Source: Neonectria sp. B-13
Taxonomy: Eukaryota > Ascomycota > Sordariomycetes > Hypocreales > Nectriaceae
Reading direction: 5' to 3'
Length of the DNA stretch: 64,000 nt
NCBI GenBank assembly: GCA_002682825.1
Contig: NOKP01000010.1
Span: 372,001-436,000, forward strand
In this document: positions 45,301 through 54,992 of the stretch, piece after piece
Position numbering within the stretch: position 1 is the stretch's first letter
Layout of the letters: each line of letters opens with the position of its first letter
Notes under the pieces: model-generated
Seen by the model: only the letters and a program-made list of their open reading frames with translations
The model's database searches: none
Told to the model about the DNA's origin: nothing
Position numbers and translations under genes: made by a program

Positions 45301-46492
45301 GACGAAGCAGAAGGTCAACGAGCCGCGTGTGAGCATCAGCAGAGAGTTTGCCGTGGGCCAGTTCTCGCCGGCGGTGTCGACTCTGTCGCAACTCATTGAT
45401 TCGCGCGCCGGAGCTTCGTCTCCTGTGTTTACTGACGCTGGCCAGCACCTCGCTCACCTACAGAATGCGAGCCAACATGGGCTGGGCGATGCTGACCTCA
45501 AGAGTGAGCCCCAAACAGTCAGTGTGGGACAAGGAAGATCTGCACTGGAGGAGCATCTCGGCAGTATGGGTAACATCAAGAAAGGCAGGGCGAGAGGAAA
45601 CAGTAGCATGTCAATGCCAACGGATCTCGACAGGTCTCGGTTGCGGGCTCAGGCATCTCACCACCGCCAGGATGCCTTTGACGAGGATCCCTTCTTCGAC
45701 GGAAGCAGCTTTGGCGCGGCGTCCATCCCATCTATACATCACAACCAGGAAGAATGGAGACCAAGCTCTCACGACGGCCCTCAATCCAGGCGCTCCCCAG
45801 CTAGTCACTCGGACTCTTGCCTCGAGACTGAAGTCGGCCAGTGGGCACTTCCTGGCTTGCCTATAGTTGTCAGCTCGACGAGCAGTCTGGGTCCTGCGGT
45901 CCATTCTCATCGATCTCTGCATTCTCATCACCACGCCAGAGACTCGGGCTACGCGGGCGAGACATTCTCAAATTCCCTTCCCAGCAGCCAAACCACGCTT
46001 CAACCTCGACCATGGCGCCCGTCCTCGCTCAACCCAGACGGCTACTCCTCTCAACCGCTCTCGCGCAACCCGTCGTCGAACCACGAGCCCTCCGGCACGA
46101 CGTCGCGGAACCTGCCCATCCAAACGCGCCGCGCGCCGTCCATGGCCCGCACGGAGCCCTCGCCGCGCATCGGCGGCTTCGAGAGCCCGCCCACGAGCTA
46201 CCAAGCCTGGCAGCAGCGACACGCAGGGCCGTGGAGCTCGGAGCGGACCTCGCCCAGCATGAAAACGGCGGACGACGGCGTGGAGATGGTCAGGTCTGGG
46301 TCCGGGGGCATCCAGTTCAACGGGCGCATCGTGGAGTTTGGGCAGTCCCCGCTGGGCGAGACGGTGTATCCGCTCGAGATCGCCGAGTCGGAGCCGCTCT
46401 GGGAGGACGACGAGATGCCGCCCCCGCGAAGCAGACCACTGGGGCTTGGGATCGTCAAGGAGAATCATGAACAGTGGCGACCATTCCCTTGA
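42360..46492 (+). CDS. NLR-like protein: alpha/beta hydrolase plus NB-ARC-type NTPase, disordered tail
   Basis: Model: join(42360..42362, 42421..43112, 43174..46492); introns of 58 and 61 nt; 1337 residues. Exon 1 contributes the start codon alone (ATG directly followed by GTGAGT); the acceptor at 42420 opens GSENRSIARYETTAVY in phase 0. Residues about 20-240 are a DUF676/PGAP1-like alpha/beta hydrolase: DIVLVHGLNGSPDKTW and nucleophile elbow CHSLGG (about 119). A STAND NTPase follows after FRPNSYFRGRDQELNDL: P-loop VPGGGKSHLAREYA (about 405-411), Walker B WLLILDG (about 485) and the ARC-like PLAVHAAARQL. From about residue 800 the remaining 530 residues are Ser/His/Gln/Pro-rich with no TPR, ankyrin or WD pattern. 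By family it is a fungal NLR analogue; the missing repeat sensor is unusual. Confidence 0.87.
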
Positions 46493-46728
46493 GTTCTATG
46501 ATGGAGAAGCTTTCCACGGAGTTTTGGGGTGTTATTTCTATAAAGCAAGCATTTTTGGGAGCCAGGATATGATATAATTAGTAGGATCAAGCCTCAAGAA
46601 CATGGAGGCGTGTATCATGGCTAGTTTGTGTGTAAGAGAGAAGCAAAAGGCTTAAAAGGTAGCTTAAACAATACTACAAGATTTCTTTCTGTGCTTCTTT
46701 GAACCAGACAGGACAGTGACCACCCCTT

Positions 46729-47557
46729 TCACCCACGGTATCCACGGACTGGAGGCTTTCTAGGCTCTACCGCCAACATTTGGACATCGCATCCCTTCGG
46801 AGCAGCCGGGTAACACCGTCTCTTCCCACACGTGCAAGACCCGTCGTAGACGCAGATATAGCCCTTCCCACACTGCCCGTCCGCATCGCACTCGCCATGC
46901 GCCGTGCAAGGGCTGGTGACATTAGCTCCCCATCCGCCGCCGACGCGGACGCAGACGTCATCGGGCCCGGCCTTGAGGCAGCTGCACAAGCCGCGTCCCG
47001 CCGAGCAGGGGAAGCGCGCGGCGCCTAGGGCGGGCCGGGAACAGGCGACGTCGAGATAGTGGATAGCGCTGACGGTGACGGTGACGGCAGGCGGAGCAAA
47101 CGTGTGGCTCTGGGGCGTGATCTGGGCCCAACACCGACACGCCGACGCGAACTGGCCTTGGTTCGAGCAGTGGGCGACGGCCACGGCGGGGACGGCCCTG
47201 GGGAGGAGCGTTTCGCCCTGGGCCCGAGCCGGCGTCGCTGTGGTGTTGAGGCCTGTGGTGCTGTCGACGGGGACCTTTGTCGTGTACTTGGTGAGGGTGC
47301 TTGTCACGGTTCTAGTGGGTTGGTTAGTATGGGGAGGTGTGATCTTCAGTGCTGCGATGTACTTACACGGGGGCCGGCTTGATCGTCGTTGCGAGGATGC
47401 GTTTGCACAGAGAGATACGGTAGTCCAGAGGTACCCCGATGTCAGGCCTCGTCCCGGTTACAAAGTGGGCGCAGTTATCAGCAGAGCATGTGCTTCCTGC
47501 CAGACTCGTAGAGGCCAAGAACATGGCATGAAGGAGTAGAAGGGGAGCTGCTTTCAT
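46729..47557 (-). CDS. Secreted cysteine-rich protein
   Basis: Model: complement(join(46729..47311, 47367..47557)); 55-nt intron; 257 residues. A clear signal peptide (KAAPLLLLHAMFLASTSLAG) starts the protein. I count 19 cysteines, three before the intron and eight clustered at the end in the pattern HGECDADGQCGKGYICVYDG and SCTCGKRRCYP, which looks like a small disulphide-knotted C-terminal module. The middle is Thr/Val-rich (PAVTVTVSAIHYLDV). No enzyme domain recognised. It could be a structural wall protein or an effector-like secreted protein; neither is established. It is convergent with the second NLR-like gene, their stops 236 bp apart. Confidence 0.78.
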
Positions 47558-50191
47558 CTCGAAGCTGTAGCAGGATGGATTCAGGAAAGTTTAGCTTGGG
47601 AACTGAGTGTCAAGGGAGTGTGAATGAAAGGATCTTGCGAACAGGTCCGATGGAGCAACCTGGATCTAAACTCGATGGGTGCTTTATACGTTGTCAAGAG
47701 TGAAGGGACTTGTGATGTATGTTGATCGAGAGGAACCCAACAGTGATACCACTCAGCTTCCAAGCGAGAGGCGTCAATTTGTCTGATCTTACACATGTCC
47801 TGGAAACTTACAAGCTGAAGCCTCCATACCACGAAGCCACTTGGTTCGTGACGACGTACCTCCTCAGTGGTGACAAGTCCATGAAGTCGGCGAGCAGGCA
47901 AAATCAAGAAAGAGCTGTTAGTCCGGAAAAGGTGGTACAGTGAAGAGGTTACAGCCAGAAGAAAGCCATGTATCTCCTCTCGCGTGGCTCGCTGGCAGGC
48001 TTCAATGGCATGAGGCCTCCTCCCGCAATGAGCCCAAGCACAGCAACGCAGTTAGCAGAGTGTCTGTGGCGATTGGATAATACAGAGGATGGTCTGGCTT
48101 GGCAGTGCCGATAGCTCAGCTGGCATCACGTCAGTTCTCAGACGTCGTGTCGATCCTCTGTCTCAGACTCGGCGCATTAACAATTAGCTCCAAGACAGAC
48201 TAGGCGGTCCTTGGCAAAGAAGCCGCCGTAGTTGCACAGAAATGAAGAGGCTGGACCCCTGGGGCGCAGCAAGACTGATTGATTTCATTGGAGGTAGGTT
48301 CCGGGGGCTTCCTTCAGCACGGCATTTGCATACATGGCATGGCATGTAAAGAGCCGCTGCAAAGGTCGATGGTTTGGGCCGAGACTCAGGGACTCAAGTT
48401 GTCAAGGTCTTGTTCAACTGCCAGCAAACAGGGACGTAGTGACCAACATCGGAGATGAGAGATATGGACGTAACACAGGCCTGGGCAACTCGCGTAAGCT
48501 TGTGTGACCTGGTTATCTCGAGTGACACCAATAAAATGGTTGCGTCTCTTGTAGCAGCACAGCTCCCGAGGCTTGATCTGCGAGTATCGAGGCATATCGC
48601 CGTGCCGGTATTCGCACCGTAGTCCGTCCTCAAAACAGCCGTCCTGTGGATGTACGGATAGGTACAGTACAATTACGTGGGGAACCGACAGTCACCGGTC
48701 TGAAAATGGCTCCACCAGCGTAAATAAATGGTGCTCTTGAGACAGTTGCAACGACGGCGACGGACCGGGCTTCTGGCTCGAGAAGAAGCCGCGGGCATTG
48801 GATTACAGGCGCGCTCGGTTAAAAACTGAAGCGACGGGACACAAACTGTCCACTATCCTGAAGTCTGCTGAGTGGGTGAGAGGTGCGGATGGCCTTGGGA
48901 GTATGCCTGAATAATGCTAACTGTATGGTGGCGAGCGAGGGAACGACGGAACGACGGCTGGCGGGACGAGGCTGCAAGATGGTGGAGCTGGAGCTGAAAA
49001 GATAAAGCCCGAGGCCCTGAGATGATAACGGAGTGCCACAGCCACGGGACGTGATCATGGTCGTAACATAAACAGTCTGTCTCTGCAGCGTTGACGAGCT
49101 AGGTCGTCGTGTTAATGCAGTGTTGCGTTGGTGAGTGGTGAGGTTGCTAGCCGTTGACCGTGCAAGGCGTCCCTTCATTGCCTCTGCTTCATTGCTCGAT
49201 GCGGCTCGCCGAGTTGTAGGTCTCATCAGCGGCTCGACGGCATAGTTTTACGCGCCTACCGCAGGTATCCAAACCCGACATCCAAGCATTCGGGTTGCTA
49301 TCTACCAGTTCCAACATCCACCGTCTATCTTCTCCTTTACCAACCCATCTACTAACTAATCGCCAGAATGTCACCACTTCGTCGATCATGTACATTGTCT
49401 GCATGAACATATATCCCGTCGTCAACCCCGCTGGCGTTAATATGCTCAGGGTCTTCCCGTCTTCTGAGTGCCCCCAACAACGGAGAAATGGATCTCAGGG
49501 ATCTTTCAGGGGATGCGTTTGTGCGTTTGTGCCACTCCCCTGTCCTCCCTCCGCTTGGACGTATGGAGTAGGTCGCACCGTCAGAGAACTCGCAGCCTTC
49601 GCTCGTCCCGCTCTCCCGTCATGCGGCTTTCCTGAATCACTCCCAGCGTGCCGCTCGACTTGGGACTTTGCTCACTGGGGACACGAAAACGAAAACACTG
49701 GACCCTCGAGGCATAATACCGCATTCGCGTTATCGCCAGCTTCCCCGCCAGTGCCCACTCTTGTCCACTGCCCAGTCAATCCTCCGTACCCCTCTGAATA
49801 AGGTACCCCGGTTTGAGTTGTTCCAACTGGGGGGTCCGTCTTCAGGGGGGTGTCTTTCCGTCTGAGTGCGGCCCACAACGGCGTCGAGGTAATGAGCAAT
49901 GACGGGAGTGGTGTTGATACAGGCGGCAAGGACGACCGGGGGGAATCTCGGGCAACGTTGCAAGATGAACGAGCCGCGGACTCCAAGAGATACGAGTGAG
50001 AAAACGGGAGGCCATGGGACAAATATACAAAGCATTTAAGGGGTTATGACGTCCTCCAAACCTGAACCATCCCTTCCCTTCCCTTCCATTCAGACCATTT
50101 TCATCCCCTGATTCCTATTGATATCGGTTCCTCTCTCCATCATTCCCCGAACACAGAGGCCTGCTTACCACCTGTTCCCTAATCGCTCACC
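47558..50191. other. Intergenic, 2.6 kb
   Basis: No supportable protein gene. It contains a tRNA-like segment (48105-48175). Several 70-170-codon frames near 48.8-50.0 kb on both strands look like noise. The last 150 bp are a CT-rich leader (repeated CCCTT around 50073-50090) for the reductase at 50192. Confidence 0.5.
48105..48175 (+). other. tRNA-like segment, possibly a decayed tRNA
   Basis: Within 71 nt the ends GTGCCGA and TCGGCGC can form a 7-bp acceptor-type stem (one G-U pair). TAGCTCAGCTGG is a perfect A-box match in the right place, and GTGTCGATCCT is a near B-box. However the D-stem partner and T-stem are missing, so it is not a standard functional tRNA. Confidence 0.25.
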
Positions 50192-51112
50192 ATGGCTCCC
50201 TCCGCCATCACTCCCGAGGCCTCTCCTGAATGTGAGATCTACGTCAAGAAGCCCTTCCAGAGCCGCCATCACAGCAACTTATTCTCCTCCATCAAGCTCA
50301 ACGACGGAAATGTCATCCCCCAGGTAGCCCTCGGCGTCTACAAAGCCCCCAACGGCCAGGAGACCGAGGATGCCGTTACTACTGCTCTAGACGCTGGTTA
50401 TCGACACATTGATTCAGCCGCTCGCTATGCCAATGAAGAGGCCTGCGGACGTGCTATCCGCCGCTGGCTTGAGCGGACTGGCACTCCCCGCAACGAGGTC
50501 TTTGTTTGCTCCAAGCTCTGGGACACAGATCACGGCTACGAGGCCACCTTCAATGCCCTGTGCGAGTCTCTAGACAAGTTCGGCTTCGACTACCTTGACC
50601 TATACTTGATCCACTCTCCCGCCGAGTGTGAGCAGAAGCGCCTGGAGAGCTGGCGCGCTCTCGAGACTGCCCAGCGTCTCGGCAAGGTCAGGTCCATTGG
50701 TGTCTCCAACTTCGGCGCCAGCCACATTGAGAGCCTGCTCCGGACTGCACGCGTGGTTCCCGCCGTCAACCAGGTCGAGGTCCATCCGTTCTGCCAGCGC
50801 CAGGCTCTGGTCAACCTCTGCAACGAAAATGGCATTAAGATCGAGGCTTACTCCCCGCTGGCCCGTGGCAACAAGCTCCAGGACCCTACCATATGCGCCA
50901 TTGCTGAGAAGTACGGCAAGACGCCTGCCCAGGTCCTGCTCAACTGGAGCGCTTCTCGCGGCAATGTCGTCCTGCCCAAGAGCTTAACTGCCCACCGCAT
51001 TCGAAGCAACCTCGAGAGCTTCGACTTCAAGCTTTCCCCTGACGATGTTGCTGTGATTGACAGCCTCGATGAAAACTACGTCACTGGCAGCATGCACAAG
51101 TCCCACGACTGA
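50192..51112 (+). CDS. Aldo/keto reductase, aldose-reductase-like (AKR3/AKR5 type)
   Basis: An intronless gene of 306 residues. A cytosolic NADPH-dependent carbonyl reductase by family. The motif GYRHIDSAARYANEEACG holds catalytic Asp74 and Tyr79; Lys108 lies in VCSKLWD and His141 in YLIHSPAE. GVSNFGASHIESLL, NQVEVHPFC and VLPKSLTAHRIRSN are the standard AKR signatures, including the NADP-binding KS loop. About 30 extra residues precede the barrel. It belongs to a different AKR branch from the two YakC-like enzymes earlier in the window. Yeast relatives are Gcy1/Ypr1, acting on glyceraldehyde and other small aldehydes. Substrate not determinable here. Confidence 0.94.
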   Translation: MAPSAITPEASPECEIYVKKPFQSRHHSNLFSSIKLNDGNVIPQVALGVYKAPNGQETEDAVTTALDAGYRHIDSAARYANEEACGRAIRRWLERTGTPRNEVFVCSKLWDTDHGYEATFNALCESLDKFGFDYLDLYLIHSPAECEQKRLESWRALETAQRLGKVRSIGVSNFGASHIESLLRTARVVPAVNQVEVHPFCQRQALVNLCNENGIKIEAYSPLARGNKLQDPTICAIAEKYGKTPAQVLLNWSASRGNVVLPKSLTAHRIRSNLESFDFKLSPDDVAVIDSLDENYVTGSMHKSHD

Positions 51113-52246
51113 AGCCTTGCGATGACCAACTCCGAATGGTTTCATGGCAACACCAGGAGATGGATATAGACGGATCCGATGGAGCCCCATCCAACGCATC
51201 GCAACTAGGATTTCCTGATGCACGGGTATTCCAGTCAGCATGTCAACCTTGGGAAAGCTTGTGAAGCTGCCGGGCCACCTCTCTCGCGGTCCCGCCTGAT
51301 TACTTTATTCTATGTTCGAACGGTTTGGCGTAAAGTAAGGAGACCTGTAACGGGTCAGGAGTTCTTTATTTGGGAGCATCGGAAGGTGTGTGGTTGCCAG
51401 TGTAGCATGCATGGCTACAGGCGCAATAGACGTGGCACAATAGATGTGTAACTTGAACCAATGAAGATATGACTTTGTTACTTTACATCCCTGTGCCATG
51501 CTGCTTACTGTAGCGTGATTTTTCCGCGGTCTCGTGCATGGAAAGCTTCCTAGTGGACGAATGCAGAGCACTGTACATCCGTTGTAATTCCGTTGAGACG
51601 CCGGCAACCGTCAGAAACGAGAACGTCTCACCGGCGGCTCAACGGACGCCCAGAAATCAAGCTGACAGAAGGGCTCAAGACATGCAGACAGACCGACGAT
51701 CTACTTTGGTGCTTTCTAGACCTTCCATAAGAACAATTCGACACACGGCCCCCCACAAGGCGAGCCAGGTTTCACTTCGCAGCTGGCAAGTCGGAGCATG
51801 CTTCATGCTTCGTGCAAGATGAGAACGCAGGAAGGGTGGCTTACAAATTACAGGCTTCCCCGTAGGCCGTGGCCTGGATGAATGGACCTGATTTTTTTTT
51901 CTACTTCTCTTCCCCGTCTCGTTCTCATAGTCCGCGAAAAAATAATAAGCCCTGTTGCATATGATGGCTCACGTGAGTGTTCAAAGGGATTCCTGAAATC
52001 CGGGGGCGGGGACAGGGCCGGGAAAGGTGCATGGATGATGAGTCGCCTTGGAAGCAATCCAGGAGCCTATTATAATTATAGGATTAATTCATTTGTTACT
52101 CTGTATCACTTGAATGACAACCCCAAGTCCGCCAACGCCATGCCAAAGCACAATCTTGCAGCCAACCCAAAACCTCCATCTCTTTATTCAGTGTCATGTT
52201 TACCGTGCCTCCTCGGATCCTTGTCTTTGCGGTGCCTCCCACATCC
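51113..52246. other. Intergenic between convergent genes
   Basis: No gene seen in 1.1 kb; it should hold both terminators. Open frames here lack domain-like sequence. Confidence 0.55.
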
Positions 52247-53819
52247 CTACAGGGTGGCAGTTCGCACGATCCCTCCCTCAGTGATGAGCATCGGTGGCAC
52301 CTCCATGGGGCTCCGTCCGTTCCGGTAGCACCAGAGCCGGCTGAGATCTTTAACCTTGACTTCCCCGGCAAGTTTATTCTTGGCTGGAAGACCGTGAACT
52401 TCCACGGGGGTCGAGATTTCGCCGGTCCCAAATCCTCGGGTACCAGCCCAGCTAATCTCAAAAGCCTCACGGGCGTTGGCCATCGCGTCGCCCTCTTCAC
52501 CCATCTTAAGGACCTCCTCCATGAAGTCGTTTTCTTCATCAGCCCCAGTGTACGTTTGAGTCTCCTTGTCGAACTTGAGCGGAAACATGCCGTCGAGGTA
52601 ATGCTGGTTGAGTTGATGCCCTCCACGCCCGTTGGCACGAGCGAACAGCCTGCCGAGGAAGCGAGGGAGCTCAGGGGAGCACATACGATTCGTTGCAAAG
52701 TGAAGGACGCCCCATATGGCGACAAAATCGGTATTGTGAGCATAGTGTTCAATGTGGCCGATTGCCCTGTCTTTGGCAGCTGAGACGGAACGAATCGAGG
52801 ACACCGACGGCGACTCCTTGTGAGTGGCTGGAATATGAACCTTGATACCATGTTTGGTGTCCTGAGGGCTGCTAGCGGGTGATTCGTACGTCGTCTCGGT
52901 CATAACGGTGCTCATGGCGGACAAGGGCTTTAGCTGGGAAAGCGTCTGGGATGCGACGTGACGATGTGGGTTGTTGAAGTGGTTCGCAGCATTTCCAAAG
53001 GTGTAGACCTCGAGCTTTGCTAGCAGATCCTGAGGAAGCTCCTGAAGTAGCCAGTCAAGCACGAGACCGCCCTCGATACCGCCCTGGGAGTGCAAGACAA
53101 AGACCACCTTGGACTTGCTTGGGTCGTAAAGAACGTCCCTGACGAGCTTGAAGCAGATGCGAACGTCGTTGGTCGCATAGCCAAAGTTGCGCTGACACAA
53201 GCACTCGATGACATCAAAGACGACACCGGAGGTTCGATTGTGAATTCCTAAAATGGGGCGTCCAAAGGTGATGGCAAGTCGGTTCAGGTTTCCCCTCATC
53301 CAGTGCTCGCTGAGGGATATTAGCTTTGTTATTGTAACAGCAGCAGGTAAGGGGAGAGACATACCCGACGGCGACACCGTTTAAAAAGACCCATTGTTCG
53401 TGCGCGTGCTCAGGGCGCGGCTTGGCGTACTTTTCATCCGAGTGATAAGTATCCGTGTCTCCGTTGAGCAACTTGCAGAGCGCCCAGTTTAGAACCAGGA
53501 AGGCGGAGACTCCTATGGCAACGATCCATATCGGGAAGAATATGGTGAAAGGCAGCCCGATGAGAAACAGGAGTTGTAGGATGGCGAGGATCAAGTGGAC
53601 GAAGATACAGAAGAGATTCTGGGGAGTGGCGGCCAGCTCGTTGAACTCCTTGGGGCCGGAGGGAAACAGTGGCCAAATGACCCAAGGCAGAGCCCAGATG
53701 TAGACGAAGAAGTAGTAGACGTCCTTAACGAACAGCTTCCAAGGGAAGTCGGTGTGGGCGTAGTCTATGACGGAGGATTCGCCAACTTGGGAGCGATAGA
53801 ACTGAGTGCTTTTACCCAT
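52247..53819 (-). CDS. Membrane-anchored alpha/beta hydrolase-like protein
   Basis: Model: complement(join(52247..53309, 53365..53819)); 55-nt intron; 505 residues. The first 110 residues carry about three hydrophobic segments (VYYFFVYIWALPWVIWPLF, LFCIFVHLILAILQLLFL, FPIWIVAIGVSAFLVLNWAL). A soluble region follows after the splice junction (FLNGVAVGEHWMRGNLN) with a hydrolase-like core: ITFGRPILGIHNRTSG, then the elbow VVFVLHSQGGIEG (His-Ser-Gln-Gly-Gly) and VYTFGNAANHFNNP. The pattern resembles lipase-class or DUF676-like proteins common in ascomycetes and mostly uncharacterised. The tail includes GRGGHQLNQHYLDGMFPL. The start MGKSTQFYRS was chosen because the 56 residues upstream in frame are unlike coding sequence. 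Likely in an internal membrane. Confidence 0.82.
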
Positions 53820-54992
53820 GATGATGGTATCTAGGGGAAACGATGGGAAAAGAACAAGGGGCAAGAAGAAGGCCAAATGGCAGCAAGGCTGTACAGCAAC
53901 AGGAGCCAGGACGCCGGATGAGGAGGCGGCAGCAAGAATGAAATATGAATGTAAGGAGGGTAATGAGACGGCGTCTTCAGTCGTCACATGTCGTCAAGGC
54001 GACGAGGCTGAGTGAGATGAGGTAAGCTCAGCCGAAGGGCGAGAGAAGATGGAGGCCAGTAAGCACGGGGAGGTTGGCTCTTCCCTGTCGATGGGTGACT
54101 CCCTGTTGGTGGCCTTGTGAGCCCTGTAGGCAGCCCTGTAGGCAGCCCTGTAGGGCAGCGCAGGCAAAAGTGTGGCAGTGCGGCCTGGTCATCTGGTCTA
54201 GCCAGGAATGGGAATACGTCATCGCCCACACCCCCAAGAGGGTTTGGGAGTCATTTAGGGGCTTGGGAGCCTCTTTAGCGGCTTGGCCCAGCGCTTGTCG
54301 TCGTCCTTGGCTCTGGTGTTTGGTTGGAGTTGGAGTTGGGAATTGGGGTGCTTTCTTATGGAGGACGTTCGTTGTCGGTGGACAAGCGGAGTTTGGTGAG
54401 TTGGAGAAGATGGCGGCCCGCTAACGGCAAGCCACCTGAACCATCCACCGCTGCGTCGGGCTCTGCTGCAAGTCAGCGGGAAGAGACCGGGAAACCAATG
54501 ACGTCGGTTTGAATCAGGCTCTGTTCTTACGTGAGATGCATGTCTGCCTTTATCGAGATCCCCGATTGACGAGGCTCGTATCTACCATTCAAAGACGAAA
54601 CCCCCGAATACAACCCTCTGAGCCTTCCATTTCGTCCCGTCGACAGTTCTGTGGGCCCACGTCTGGCGAACGCGTTCCCCACCAACGCTAATGGTTGGCC
54701 GACTTCAGTGGGTCGAACAGCGGGGCTTAGCGGGCCGCTCCCTACCTTCCAGTGCTTACCCCGCTGCTATCCACTAAATGCCATGATCCATTAGGCGGCA
54801 GCGATCCATTGACACCGCAGCAGTTCCATGCTGACCTAAACCTCGATATACCCAGACATGAGGGATCTGCACAGGCAATTCACCAACGGTCAATCCGTTT
54901 TCCTACGACAACCACCAAGTCAATTAAACCACGAAGCAATCTAACTCTCATTAAAACCTCAACGACGCCAATACTCCCAGACACTACCTTCT
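53820..54992. other. Intergenic with 12-bp minisatellite
   Basis: No gene seen. Three tandem GCCCTGTAGGCA-type units are at 54121-54156. Flanking open frames are noise. Confidence 0.55.
54121..54156 (+). repeat. 12-bp minisatellite, 3 copies
   Basis: GCCCTGTAGGCA is repeated twice exactly, then GCCCTGTAGGGCA. It lies upstream of the membrane hydrolase gene (on the minus strand). Confidence 0.85.

Noticed and set aside
49295..49801. 168-codon open frame as a secreted cysteine-containing protein
   Set aside because: No signal peptide, Pro/Ser/Arg-rich noise composition, and overlapping frames on both strands.
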